Of a stretch of 64,000 nt of DNA, positions 41,553 to 51,226 are shown one piece after another. Origin of the DNA: Aestuariirhabdus litorea (GTDB lineage: Bacteria; Pseudomonadota; Gammaproteobacteria; Pseudomonadales; Aestuariirhabdaceae); the NCBI RefSeq assembly GCF_003864255.1, contig NZ_QWEZ01000001.1, positions 1,364,001 to 1,428,000 on the forward strand. The letters run 5' to 3'. Below the pieces are notes generated by a model, which saw only the letters and a list, made by a program, of their open reading frames with translations, was not told the DNA's origin and searched no databases. Within the stretch, counting starts at the first letter, position 1, and every line of letters begins with the position of its first letter. A program made the translations under genes and the position numbers.

Positions 41553-44090
41553 ATGGATAGATCTATCTACAGATACATCATTAAAAACACGCTGAGGGAT
41601 CAGGTTCTTATCCTTCTGCTCACGCTCGTCGCTTTTCCGCTGGTCTATGCCTCTCTCGATGTCCCGAAGCAGATCATCAACCGGGCATTAGCGGGCACCG
41701 ACATCCCGGAAACTGTTCTGGGGTATGAGCTGAACCAGATATCCTATCTCTTTTTCCTCTGCTCCCTGTTTCTCCTCCTGGTCATCCTCAACGGAGCGTT
41801 GAAGTATGTCCTCAACGTTTACCGGGGAGTAGTAGGCGAGCGGATGTTACGAAATTTGCGCCTGGAGCTCTATAGCCGGATTCTGCGCTTCCCGCTCCCC
41901 CACTTCAAACGCATCTCCCAAGGAGAGATCATACCGATAATTACGGCTGAAACAGAGCCCCTTGGCGGCTTTATCGGCGACGCTTTTGCCCTCCCCGCCT
42001 TTCAAGGGGGTCTTTTATTGACCTACCTGTTCTTCATATTCAATCAAGACCCCCTGCTGGGGCTGGCGGCCATCTCTCTCTATCCCCTGCAGATGTACGT
42101 GATCCCCAAGCTGCAACGCAAGGTCAACGCCCTCTCTAAGCAGCGGGTGCTGGCGGCCAGAAGGCTCGGCGACAAGGTGGGAGACAGTATGGCGGGTATT
42201 CAGGATGTGCATACCCTGGGCACTTCTGAGTTTGAACGGGTCAAAATAGCAGCCCGCTTACAGGACATCTTCCTGATCCGCTTTGATATCTACAAGCGCA
42301 AGTTTTTTATCAAGTTTTTGAACAATTTTTTATCCAAAGTCACCCCCTTCTTCTTCTATTCGATCGGTGGTTACTACGTCATTCAGGGGGAGTTGACCAT
42401 TGGCGCACTGGTGGCGGTCCTGGCCGCCTACCAGGATCTGGATGCCCCCTGGAAGGAGCTTCTTAAGTACTACCAGACCAAAGAGGATGTGCGCGTCAAA
42501 TATGAGCAGATCGTCGAGCAGTTCACACCGGTGCCGATGTTTCCCCCCAGTCGCCTCAACGAGGGCGATACAAGGCTTGAGCTGGTCAACGAGGAGATCC
42601 GTTTTGACCGGGTTTTCTTCTCCGACCCGGATGCCAGTGTGAAACTCGACAGCATCACCATGACACTGGCCATGAAGCAGTCGGTTGGATTGATGGGTGA
42701 CAACGAGAGCGGGGCCTCCGAGCTGGCCCAGCTGATCTGTAAACTTCAAACCCCGGACCGGGGAGCCATACAGATTTTTGGTCACGACCTGAAGCGTATC
42801 AACGAGCCCGCCCTGAGCCGGACACTCTGCTTTGTCGGCCCCCGCTCGCACCTTTTCGCAGGCACCATCCGCGAAAACCTCCTCTACGGACTGACTCAGC
42901 CCGAGGGCTTCTCCCCAAGCGACCTTACAATCTACGAGCAACCCATCGGGCACGACTGGCTGGACCTTGAACAGACCCCTTACGACTCCCTACAGGCGCT
43001 ACAGGCGGAGATCTTGTCGCTCTGCACCCTGTTTGAGCTCGATGCCGACCTCTACCGCTTCGGCCTGCAACAGTCGATGGCCAACGCCCCTGACGAGCAG
43101 CTGGCCCACAAGCTGGTGACACTGAGGCAAGAGCTGCGTGATCGCTTGTCGGAGGCGGGGATGGATGACCTGATTGAGACCTTCGACAGCGAACGCTATA
43201 ACACCAATATCAGCGTGGCTGAAAATATCCTTTTTGGCAGCTGCTCGGACCCCTCCCTGAGCGCCGACACCTTGCACCTCGACGGCTCATTACAACGCTC
43301 TCTGCTGAATAACCAACTCATGCCGACCGCTCTGAGCATCGGTTACAAGGTTGCCGAAACCATGATCGAACTCTTCGCCGACCTGGAGCCCGGCAACGAT
43401 ATCTACGAACGGTTCAGCTTTATCAGTGCAGAGGACCTTCCTGAATACAAGGAGCTGCTGGCCAAACACCCGATCGAAAAGGTGGAATCACTGCAGGCTG
43501 AACAGCGGGAAAAACTGCTTGCCCTCTTTATGAAACTCACCCCGGCCAGGCACCGACTGGGGCTGATCGACGAGTCGATACAGGCGACCCTGGTCAAGGT
43601 TCGCCAGGAGTTCGCACAGCTCCAGCAAGGACGCCGTGAGCTTGTCCATTACCGGTTTGATCAGTTCAACGGCCTGCTCAGCATTCAGGAGAACATTCTC
43701 TTCGGCAAGCTGGTGTACGGCAAAGCCAATGCGCAACAGAAGGTTGCTGACGTCATCGACCAGCTGATCGACGAGCATCACCTGAGGGCGGATATCCAGC
43801 ATTACGGCCTGGAGTATGAGGTCGGGACCGCGGGTTCAAAACTGCAGACCGCCACCCGGCAAAAGCTGGCACTGATCAGGGCCATGATTAAGCAGCCCCG
43901 CGTTATGGTCGTTGACCAGGCGACCAGTGCCCTTGACGAGCAGTCCGAACAGCGGCTGATCGAACGTTTGCTGACGTCGGGCCGCTGTGCGTTTGTCTGG
44001 GTCGTCAACCGACAACACCTGATGCCCCTGTTTGAGCACCGGGTCGAGCTCGCTGGAGGGCGCATCATCGACTCCACCCCCTCTAACTGA
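41553..44090 (+). CDS. ABC exporter-like protein with degenerate nucleotide-binding domain
   Basis: 845 aa. The first 325 residues are a type I exporter domain with six helices. The nucleotide-binding domain starts near 340 but has lost its catalytic residues: Walker A reads GLMGDNESGAS (Lys replaced by Ala), the signature LSGGQ reads LQTAT (before RQKLALIRAM), Walker B reads VMVVDQATSALDEQ (Glu replaced by Gln), and the H-loop His is Asn (VVNRQH). About 300 residues separate the Q-loop region from the signature, against about 60 normally, and the motif 'ENxLxG' occurs three times (about 441, 556, 712), as if this segment were triplicated. The frame is intact over 2.5 kb, so it is not a pseudogene. 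A TTG at 41544 is an alternative start. It lies among glycosyltransferase genes. Confidence 0.8.
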   Translation: MDRSIYRYIIKNTLRDQVLILLLTLVAFPLVYASLDVPKQIINRALAGTDIPETVLGYELNQISYLFFLCSLFLLLVILNGALKYVLNVYRGVVGERMLRNLRLELYSRILRFPLPHFKRISQGEIIPIITAETEPLGGFIGDAFALPAFQGGLLLTYLFFIFNQDPLLGLAAISLYPLQMYVIPKLQRKVNALSKQRVLAARRLGDKVGDSMAGIQDVHTLGTSEFERVKIAARLQDIFLIRFDIYKRKFFIKFLNNFLSKVTPFFFYSIGGYYVIQGELTIGALVAVLAAYQDLDAPWKELLKYYQTKEDVRVKYEQIVEQFTPVPMFPPSRLNEGDTRLELVNEEIRFDRVFFSDPDASVKLDSITMTLAMKQSVGLMGDNESGASELAQLICKLQTPDRGAIQIFGHDLKRINEPALSRTLCFVGPRSHLFAGTIRENLLYGLTQPEGFSPSDLTIYEQPIGHDWLDLEQTPYDSLQALQAEILSLCTLFELDADLYRFGLQQSMANAPDEQLAHKLVTLRQELRDRLSEAGMDDLIETFDSERYNTNISVAENILFGSCSDPSLSADTLHLDGSLQRSLLNNQLMPTALSIGYKVAETMIELFADLEPGNDIYERFSFISAEDLPEYKELLAKHPIEKVESLQAEQREKLLALFMKLTPARHRLGLIDESIQATLVKVRQEFAQLQQGRRELVHYRFDQFNGLLSIQENILFGKLVYGKANAQQKVADVIDQLIDEHHLRADIQHYGLEYEVGTAGSKLQTATRQKLALIRAMIKQPRVMVVDQATSALDEQSEQRLIERLLTSGRCAFVWVVNRQHLMPLFEHRVELAGGRIIDSTPSN

Positions 44091-44099
44091 GCGACCCCC

Positions 44100-45260
44100 T
44101 CAGTGCTTATAGGGGTCCGCCGCATCCCTTAGGCCATCCCCCAGGAAGTTAAACGCGAGAATAACGCAAATGACCGGCACCACCGGCAGCATCAGCCAGG
44201 GGTAAATGGCCACCACATTAACATTCTGGGCTTCCGCCAGCAGTACTCCCCAGCTGGTGATCGGGGGGCGCAAACCCAGCCCCAGAAAGCTGAGTGCAGT
44301 CTCACCGAGGATCATGGCTGGTATCGACAGGGTCGCTGAGGCGATCAGGTGGCTGAAAAACCCGGGAAGCAGGTGTTTGCGAATGATACGTGGGGGGGAG
44401 GCGCCCATCAGGGCCGCCGCACTGGCATAATCCTCCTCGCGTAGCGCCAGCAGCTTGGAACGGACGGCTCGCGCCAACCCGGTCCAGTCCATCAGTGCCA
44501 GAATCAGGGTGATGCCGAAAAACACCCATAGTGGACTCCAGGTGACCGGAATAATCGCCGACAGCGCCATCCACAACGGCAGTTCAGGGAAGGAGCGAAT
44601 CACCTCGATCACCCGCTGCACCAGATTATCCACCCAGCCGCCGTAATAGCCGGCGAGGCTGCCAATAACTACCCCCATGATCATGCTCAGGCAGATACCC
44701 ACCAGCCCGATGGTAATGGAGATGCGAGTACCGTAGATGATTCTCGACAGCATATCCCGCCCCAACCGGTCGGTGCCCAGCAAGAACAGCGTTCCGCCCT
44801 CCTCAACACAGAGCAGATGCAGGTCGGAGTTCAGGACACCCCAAAAACGGTACTCCTCGCCGGGACAAAAAAACCCTATGCGGTAGATTTTACTCCTGTC
44901 CTCTGAGTAGACCCGTAGCAGGCGATCCATATCCAGGGTTTGCTGCCAGCCGTATACGAAGGGTCCCACCCACTCCCCCTCATGAAACAGGTGCACCGGT
45001 TGCGGTGGTGAGTAGATGGAGTCGACATGGCGACTGTGTAGCGTATAGGGCGCAAGGAACTCGCAGATCAGTATGGAGAAATAGAGCAGGAGAATGAACA
45101 GCCCGCTGTACAGGGCCAGCTTGTGCTGTTTGAATTTCCACCACATCAGCTGCCACTGGGACGCCAGGAAAAAAGCCTGCTGCGCGGCCTGGGCCTTTTC
45201 CGTGGACATCGGGTCAAACTCGTCCTTGCAAACAAAGTGAGGATTAGCCGGTTGTTTCAT
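44100..45260 (-). CDS. ABC transporter permease (DppC/OppC type)
   Basis: A 386-aa inner membrane permease with six helices. The ATPase contact loop is EEDYASAAALMGASPPRIIRKHLLP (EAA motif), and GTDRLGRDMLSRIIYGTRIS marks the DppC-type domain. Between TM1 and TM2 there is a periplasmic insert of about 120 residues (CPGEEYRFWGVLNSDLHLL), longer than in standard DppC. It overlaps the DppB-type gene by ATGA and is the last gene of the importer operon. Confidence 0.88.
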   Translation of the reverse strand: MKQPANPHFVCKDEFDPMSTEKAQAAQQAFFLASQWQLMWWKFKQHKLALYSGLFILLLYFSILICEFLAPYTLHSRHVDSIYSPPQPVHLFHEGEWVGPFVYGWQQTLDMDRLLRVYSEDRSKIYRIGFFCPGEEYRFWGVLNSDLHLLCVEEGGTLFLLGTDRLGRDMLSRIIYGTRISITIGLVGICLSMIMGVVIGSLAGYYGGWVDNLVQRVIEVIRSFPELPLWMALSAIIPVTWSPLWVFFGITLILALMDWTGLARAVRSKLLALREEDYASAAALMGASPPRIIRKHLLPGFFSHLIASATLSIPAMILGETALSFLGLGLRPPITSWGVLLAEAQNVNVVAIYPWLMLPVVPVICVILAFNFLGDGLRDAADPYKH

Positions 45261-46255
45261 CGGCGAGCCCCTCCCTCAAGACGAATGCGAGGGTCGAGCA
45301 CCGCCAGCAGCAGATCCGAGATCAGCACCCCAATCACCGTTAACGTAGCCAGGAACATCAGGAAAGAGCCCGCCAGGTACATATCCTGGCTCTGAAGCGC
45401 ACCCAGTAACATAGGACCTGTAGTGGGGAGCGAGAGGACCAGCGCAACGATTTCAGCCCCCGAGATAATACTGGGCAGCATATTGCCAATATCCGCGACA
45501 AAAAAATTGAGCGATACCCTGAACGGGTACTTCAGCAGCAGGCGGGTTTCGGGCAACCCTTTCGCCCTGCCGGTCACGACATAGGGTTTATGGAGCTCGT
45601 CAAGCAGGTTCGCCCTGAGGCGCCTGATCATACCCGCTGTGCCTGAGGTGCCGATGACGATTACAGGGATCCACAGGTGTTCAAGAATGGAGCTTACCTT
45701 CGCCCAACTCCAGGGCTGGTTGATGTACTGCTCATCCATCAAGCCTCCGATGGAGGTGCCGAAATAGACGTTGGCAAAATAGAGCATCACCAGCGCCAAC
45801 AGGAAGTTGGGGGTCGCCAGGCCGATAAAGCCAAGCAGGGTCAGTCCATAGTCCCCCCAGCTGTACTGGTGCGTGGCAGAGTAAAGACCGATAGGGAACG
45901 CAATCAGCCAGGTAAAAATAATGGTAAGCATAGACACCAGGATGGTGAGATACATCCTGTCTCCAACCACCTCCGACACCGGTAGGTCATACTCAAAGGA
46001 GTAGCCGAAATCGCCCTGTACGAAGCCTGTCACCCACGACAGGTACTGCTCCATAAAACTCTTGTCGAGACCGTATTCAGCACGCAGGTAGGCGACTTTT
46101 TCCATATCCACACTTTCACCCTGTGCCTGCAGTTCAGCAATATAGCTTTCCAGGTAGTCACCGGGCGGAAGCTGAATGATGACAAACACAACCAGGCTGA
46201 TCAGCAGCAGGGTTGGAACCATCAGCAATACCCGTTTAAGGATATAAGTGCCCAT
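45257..46255 (-). CDS. ABC transporter permease (DppB/OppB type)
   Basis: A 332-aa permease. The N-terminal helix (ILKRVLLMVPTLLLISLVVF), the EAA loop (YVVTGRAKGLPETRLLLKYP) and the C-terminal ISDLLLAVLDPRIRL are as in the DppB family. Its ATG follows the stop codon of the solute-binding protein gene without any gap. It pairs with the DppC-type permease to form the pore. Confidence 0.9.
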   Translation of the reverse strand: MGTYILKRVLLMVPTLLLISLVVFVIIQLPPGDYLESYIAELQAQGESVDMEKVAYLRAEYGLDKSFMEQYLSWVTGFVQGDFGYSFEYDLPVSEVVGDRMYLTILVSMLTIIFTWLIAFPIGLYSATHQYSWGDYGLTLLGFIGLATPNFLLALVMLYFANVYFGTSIGGLMDEQYINQPWSWAKVSSILEHLWIPVIVIGTSGTAGMIRRLRANLLDELHKPYVVTGRAKGLPETRLLLKYPFRVSLNFFVADIGNMLPSIISGAEIVALVLSLPTTGPMLLGALQSQDMYLAGSFLMFLATLTVIGVLISDLLLAVLDPRIRLEGGARR

Positions 46256-48109
46256 CTATCGAGCCCCCTCTGCATCCCTGAGCCAAAAGGTGTCGGGATT
46301 GTAGATACCGAAGTAGGATCCCGGCTCCCAGCTATACCACCCCTGTACCGGAACATTCCTAAGCCGGTTGCTGACCACAATCGGCTGCATGATCCCCGTC
46401 ACCGTTCCAATACTGAATACCTGGTTGGAATAGATCCTTAACATCTCCTGCCAGATATCCCAACGCTGCTGACGGTTACGGGAGCTCTCCCAGGTCTCGA
46501 CCAGTGTTCGTAAACGCTTGGCAGGGAGTAGGTCCGGGGGATCGCCTTTACCGGTTTCGTAGTAGTTCCCCCACATCGGCCATTGCAACTGCTGCTGTGA
46601 GTAGGGGGCAAGCTCCCATGGACTCATGTCGCTGGTCGCCAAGGCGTTATCAAGCCCCTTCCACACTGACATGATTGCTTCACCGGAGAACACCCGGTTA
46701 CGAAATACCTCTCGTTGGGAGGGCCTTATGTGAAGCTTGATGCCAACCTCCATCCAGTGATCGTGCACCAGTTGAAGCACATCGGTCTCTTCGGTTTCCT
46801 CACCCGCTGTGTGGACCACCACCTCCATCGGGCGTCCATCGGGTAGCAGGCGGATTCCCCTGGCATCCCGCTCAAGCAGCCCCAACTCATCCAGCAGGTC
46901 GTTCGCTTGCCGGGGGTCGTACTGGTTCCAGGCTTTCATAAAGTCCTCCTGGAACAGAGTGCTCTCCGGCAGCAATGTATTCCCCCCCTCCTCCGCCAGG
47001 CCGTAATAAACCACCTGGTTGATCTCATGCCGGTTAATGGCCAGCGACAGAGCGCGACGGAAGCGGACATCCCGATTCAGTGTTCTCCACTGATCATCCT
47101 TGGCATTGAGGTTGGGGTAAATAGCAAATTGAGATCCCCGAGCGGCTTTCCAAAAGCGCACCTGATACCCCCCGGACTGCTCACCCTGTTTAAGAAAGGT
47201 ATAGTTATCCAGGCGAATATAGCGGCCCTGTAGATCACTTTCTCCAGCGCGTGCCTTGGCCGCGATCAGGCTGCTGCCCACAATATTGATAACCACCTCG
47301 TCAATGTAGGGTAGCTGGGTGCCGCGGGCATCCACGCGGTGAAAGAAGGGGTTACGCAGAAACACAAAGCGGTCGGCTGGAGCAGGCGTTGAGTTGTACC
47401 AGGGTTGCAGGGTGGGCAACTCCGGGTTATCCATCTGGTAAAGATGTGCACGGGACTTAAGCAGCGCAACCCAGTTGCGCTTGGAGGCCTTCTCTTGCCG
47501 GTCCTGCAATCGCTCCGGCTCCGCGTAGCGCGCATGAAACTGCCTCATGTAGTGGGCAGGCAGGTAAAGGTCCAAAGCCCTGGGACCTGCCAACTGCGGT
47601 AAAAAGTTGGGGTTAGGCGAGCTCCAGCTATAACGCAGGGTCAGCTCATCGATCACCTCTAACACAGGGGGCTCACCGTCGACCATCATCGATTGGGGCG
47701 GCCCAAAGGGGGACAGCTCCTCATTGAGGGCAACATCCTCCCAGTAGAAACGAAAGTCCTCACTCGTGAAAGGAACCCCGTCTGACCAGCGATGCCCGGG
47801 ACGAAGATGGAAGGTAAAAATCCGGTCATCCTCGTTTTCATAGGCCAGCAAGATATCGGGTATTAACTCAAAGTTTCGGTCGTAACCCACCAGGCGCGCG
47901 TAACCATAGACATTCATCATCCTGATGTCCTTGGACTTCGCCATCAGCATATGGATGGAACCGCCGCTTTTGCCGAGGGTTTGAGGCGGTAATAACTCCA
48001 TAACCCGGGGACTGTCGGGAGGCTGGGGCTGTATCGCCTTTAGCGGAGCGCTCAACAGACCCAGGAGCGAGTAGAGAAGTAGTCCTGTTAACGCCCACCT
48101 AGCTTTCAT
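46256..48109 (-). CDS. ABC transporter extracellular solute-binding protein (family 5)
   Basis: A 617-aa periplasmic binding protein with a cleavable signal peptide (ALTGLLLYSLLGLLSAPLKA) and no lipobox cysteine. The family 5 motif FHLRPGHRWSDGVPFTSEDF is near residues 97-116, and FRRALSLAINRHEINQVVYY near 350. It would bind a peptide or oligosaccharide; long YejA-like members have a similar size. It overlaps the dual ATPase gene by 11 bp and is followed directly by both permeases. Confidence 0.88.
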   Translation of the reverse strand: MKARWALTGLLLYSLLGLLSAPLKAIQPQPPDSPRVMELLPPQTLGKSGGSIHMLMAKSKDIRMMNVYGYARLVGYDRNFELIPDILLAYENEDDRIFTFHLRPGHRWSDGVPFTSEDFRFYWEDVALNEELSPFGPPQSMMVDGEPPVLEVIDELTLRYSWSSPNPNFLPQLAGPRALDLYLPAHYMRQFHARYAEPERLQDRQEKASKRNWVALLKSRAHLYQMDNPELPTLQPWYNSTPAPADRFVFLRNPFFHRVDARGTQLPYIDEVVINIVGSSLIAAKARAGESDLQGRYIRLDNYTFLKQGEQSGGYQVRFWKAARGSQFAIYPNLNAKDDQWRTLNRDVRFRRALSLAINRHEINQVVYYGLAEEGGNTLLPESTLFQEDFMKAWNQYDPRQANDLLDELGLLERDARGIRLLPDGRPMEVVVHTAGEETEETDVLQLVHDHWMEVGIKLHIRPSQREVFRNRVFSGEAIMSVWKGLDNALATSDMSPWELAPYSQQQLQWPMWGNYYETGKGDPPDLLPAKRLRTLVETWESSRNRQQRWDIWQEMLRIYSNQVFSIGTVTGIMQPIVVSNRLRNVPVQGWYSWEPGSYFGIYNPDTFWLRDAEGAR

Positions 48110-49994
48110 CGGTATGCATCCTTACCCAGTGATTGGGCTCCAGCTCCACCAGGTGGCTGCTGATGTGCGGCGATAGCGTAAAAGGCGCTGGCCAGAATTC
48201 CGGTTGCGCCAACCCGGCCTCCTGCAGTTCAAAATCAAGCAGCTGATTCATATCCGGAGCCGGAACCGCATCAATCAAGGCCTGGGTATAGGGGTGAAGC
48301 GGCCGCGCAAACAGCTCTCCAGATGGGGCGATCTCTACGATTTGACCATGGCACATCACCACCACCCGCTCTGCAATGTAATCAACAACGGCGAGGTTAT
48401 GGCTGATAAATAGATAGGTGAGCCCCAGTTCTGCTTGCAGGTCCTTCAGGAGGTTGAGTATTTGCGCCTGGACCGACACATCCAAAGCTGAAACCGGCTC
48501 ATCCAGAATCAGCAGATCCGGGGACAGGGCCAGGGCTCGAGCAATACTGATGCGCTGGCGCTGGCCGCCAGAAAAGCTGTGGGGATAACGATTGAGAAGC
48601 TCGGGCCTGAGTCCCACCAGCTCCATTAAATCCTGCGCGCGCCTTTGACGGAAAGCCTTATCACCCACCTGGTGAATAACCAGGGGCTCGGTAATAATAT
48701 CATTCACCGTCATCCGCGGGCTTAACGCACTATAGGGGTCCTGGAACACCAGCTGCATTCTGGGACGAAACTGTTCAAGCGCCCTCCCCTCCAGCTCCAG
48801 CAGCGACCGCCTGATTCCCCTGTCGTTGTAAAAGATCGATCCTGAGCTCGGCTCAAGGCCGCGCATCAACATTTTCGAGAGCGTGGTTTTTCCGCAGCCG
48901 CTTTCACCCACCAGACCAAGGGACTCGCCAACGGCAATATCCAGGCTGAAATCCCGTACCGCATGGATCACCTCCTCATCGCCGACTCCAAACCAGCCAC
49001 TGGAACGCTGAAGGTACTGCTTGGAAAGGTTCTGAATACTCAGGTGAGGTGCCTGCTGCCGTTCGGATTCAGCCCAGGGAGTGTATAGCTCCTGAATATG
49101 AGCGAGCCCAGTCTCGCAGGAGCGTATCGGGCTGAGCCGCTCCTCAGGCCCCAGATTGAAACGGGGTACCGCCCGGAACAGCGACTGCAGGTAGCTATGC
49201 TGCGGATTACCAAAAATCGTCTCTACCGGCCCCTTTTCAACCACCCGCCCGTGGTACATAACAACCACCTCATCGGCCATGTTGGCGACGACCCCAAGGT
49301 CATGGGTGATTAACAAGACCGCCATATTGAGCTCTGCCTGCAACCGGCGAATCAGTTTGAGAATCTGCTTCTGGACCGTCACATCAAGGGCGGTGGTGGG
49401 CTCATCGGCGATCAGTAAAACAGGGTGACAAATAAGCGCCATCGCTATCATCGCTCGCTGCCGCAGGCCACCGGAGAGCTCGAAAGGGTAAAGGTTCATC
49501 GCCTGCTGCGGGTTACGAAAGCCCACCAGAGCCAGCATCTCCTGCGTTAACTCGAGGCCTTCGGCGCGTTTCATTTTACGGTGCAGAAACAGGGCTTCGC
49601 TGATCTGGTTACCGATGGTGTGCATGGCCGACATCGAAACCATCGGCTCCTGGAAAATGATCGATATTTGCCCTCCCCGAATCTGGCGAATTTCCGGCCC
49701 TCTCGGATCAATGGCTGCAATGTCCACGCAACTACCCGCCTGCGCTGGATCCCTGAAGAGAATACTGCCTGATCGAATACGTGCGTTGCCTGGCAATATC
49801 CCCAATATGGATTGAGAGCAAACGGACTTACCGGACCCTGACTCACCGACCAGGGCCAGCGTCTTTCCCTCGCGAACGTTGAAAGAGACCCGGTCGAGGG
49901 CTCGAATGCTTCCACCCGGCATCTCGAAATCGACCACCAGATCCCGGATTTCGAGCATTTCAGGCTGATCAGGGTTAGACGAGATTGATAGCAA
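48099..49994 (-). CDS. ABC transporter ATPase, fused DppD-DppF type
   Basis: A 631-aa protein with two complete nucleotide-binding domains. Domain 1: Walker [10 protein letters not shown], signature [15 protein letters not shown], Walker [13 protein letters not shown]. Domain 2: [36 protein letters not shown]. This fused form resembles YejF of the yejABEF system. It energises the importer encoded downstream. The start is taken as TTG at 49994 with AAGGA upstream; an ATG 36 nt later is possible. First gene of the operon ATPase, binding protein, DppB, DppC. Confidence 0.9.
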   Translation of the reverse strand: MLSISSNPDQPEMLEIRDLVVDFEMPGGSIRALDRVSFNVREGKTLALVGESGSGKSVCSQSILGILPGNARIRSGSILFRDPAQAGSCVDIAAIDPRGPEIRQIRGGQISIIFQEPMVSMSAMHTIGNQISEALFLHRKMKRAEGLELTQEMLALVGFRNPQQAMNLYPFELSGGLRQRAMIAMALICHPVLLIADEPTTALDVTVQKQILKLIRRLQAELNMAVLLITHDLGVVANMADEVVVMYHGRVVEKGPVETIFGNPQHSYLQSLFRAVPRFNLGPEERLSPIRSCETGLAHIQELYTPWAESERQQAPHLSIQNLSKQYLQRSSGWFGVGDEEVIHAVRDFSLDIAVGESLGLVGESGCGKTTLSKMLMRGLEPSSGSIFYNDRGIRRSLLELEGRALEQFRPRMQLVFQDPYSALSPRMTVNDIITEPLVIHQVGDKAFRQRRAQDLMELVGLRPELLNRYPHSFSGGQRQRISIARALALSPDLLILDEPVSALDVSVQAQILNLLKDLQAELGLTYLFISHNLAVVDYIAERVVVMCHGQIVEIAPSGELFARPLHPYTQALIDAVPAPDMNQLLDFELQEAGLAQPEFWPAPFTLSPHISSHLVELEPNHWVRMHTDES

Positions 49995-50024
49995 GTCGCA
50001 TCCTTAACGTGAGGTATGAGGCGG

Positions 50025-50591
50025 TTAGGAGTCTGCAAGCTCTCCAAGGGAATGGTATTCGCCCTCGCTGAGAACTCCCAAGTGGGGCCGACCGTCAATT
50101 GTGCGCTCAACCCCGTGGTGTTCTACTAGATGGTAGAACAGATTCCTGTGGATGCGCGCCTTCAACGCTCCCCGAACTCGAATGGAGGGAGGTATTTCGC
50201 TACGGCCGATACCCTCAACCTCAAGGGGATGAGACCGATCCAGCGGAATCCGGTCCCCCAGGTTGGTGATAAACAGAAGACGCTCCGGAGCCACGGGGTC
50301 CGAGCCGACATCGACGACGACAAAGGGAAGATCATCGACCTGAATCGACAGCTTCTCGACAGGGGTAACCAGAAAGTAATCCTCCCCATCCCTGCGCAGG
50401 ATGGTCGAAAACAGGCGTACCATTCCTGCTCGCTCAATGGGGGTACTCTGGTAAAACCAGTCACCATTCCGATCAATACGCATCTGGCTATCGCCTTCCA
50501 CCTCAGGGTGCCAACTATCGACAGGTGGCACTCCCTGCTTGGGAAGTACATCCGCAAGGGCTCGGGCAAGCGTACCCGGTGTTGAAGCCAT
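50025..50591 (-). CDS. DUF1285 domain protein
   Basis: A 188-aa protein of the DUF1285 family: PPVDSWHPEVEGDSQMRID, GDWFYQSTPIERAGMVRLFS and DYFLVTPVEKLSIQVDDLPF are typical of it. Function is not established. It is cytoplasmic, without membrane helices. It lies 30 nt before the importer operon on the same strand and 21 nt after the DUF4823 lipoprotein gene. Confidence 0.85.
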   Translation of the reverse strand: MASTPGTLARALADVLPKQGVPPVDSWHPEVEGDSQMRIDRNGDWFYQSTPIERAGMVRLFSTILRRDGEDYFLVTPVEKLSIQVDDLPFVVVDVGSDPVAPERLLFITNLGDRIPLDRSHPLEVEGIGRSEIPPSIRVRGALKARIHRNLFYHLVEHHGVERTIDGRPHLGVLSEGEYHSLGELADS

Positions 50592-50612
50592 TATTCGACC
50601 CTAGCCTCCTGC

Positions 50613-51218
50613 TCAGTGGTTGCCGTACAGCTGTTTGGCATATTGTTGAATGGCAGGGGCAAGGAGGTCGGCCGGATCACTGTTAATAAAGGTGAGCCAG
50701 CCACTTCGCCCCTCAATATAGGCATTTTCCATCAGCTGTCCGGTGCCGACAGTGTAAAGCGCGAGGGAAATTTTGATCTTGTCCCGCCCTACCTTGGATA
50801 GTTCCTGGGATTCCTGCCACTGGGCCCAGTCGCCGATGGCATCGTCATAAACCAGTAGCTGGGGTACCAAAAGGTAATCAGCCCGCTCTTGACGGGCCCG
50901 TGTCAGCGCCCGATTGAAGCTGGTCGCCTGTTGCGCCTGATGCATGTGGGGAAAGTAGCTACGAAGGTTGGCCACTACAGTAGCGTACAGGCGGCGGTTG
51001 TACTGCTCAGCCTCGGGGTTAAGGCTCTTGATCCCGATGACCGATATGGCCGGATCTTTGGGCAATCCCCAGTTGCCGGTGCGGTAGAGATCAAAGGAAT
51101 CCAGCAGGCGAGCATCACGCGCATAACGCTCGGTTTCCGAGTAGATATCGGAAGGCATACAGCCCGTCAACAGCAAAAGCATGGCGGCCAGGCCGGCTAA
51201 TCTTACAACTCCCTTCAT
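50613..51218 (-). CDS. DUF4823-type lipoprotein
   Basis: A 201-aa lipoprotein: signal peptide with lipobox LLLTGC (Cys near residue 20), then a globular domain (ISVIGIKSLNPEAEQ, ARQERADYLLVPQLLVYDD, KISLALYTVGTGQLMENAYI) like DUF4823. It should sit at the inner face of the outer membrane or in the inner membrane. The ATG at 51218 directly precedes the signal peptide and has GGGGGAG upstream; the longer frame adds nine doubtful residues. Confidence 0.8.
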   Translation of the reverse strand: MKGVVRLAGLAAMLLLLTGCMPSDIYSETERYARDARLLDSFDLYRTGNWGLPKDPAISVIGIKSLNPEAEQYNRRLYATVVANLRSYFPHMHQAQQATSFNRALTRARQERADYLLVPQLLVYDDAIGDWAQWQESQELSKVGRDKIKISLALYTVGTGQLMENAYIEGRSGWLTFINSDPADLLAPAIQQYAKQLYGNH

Positions 51219-51226
51219 AACTCCCC

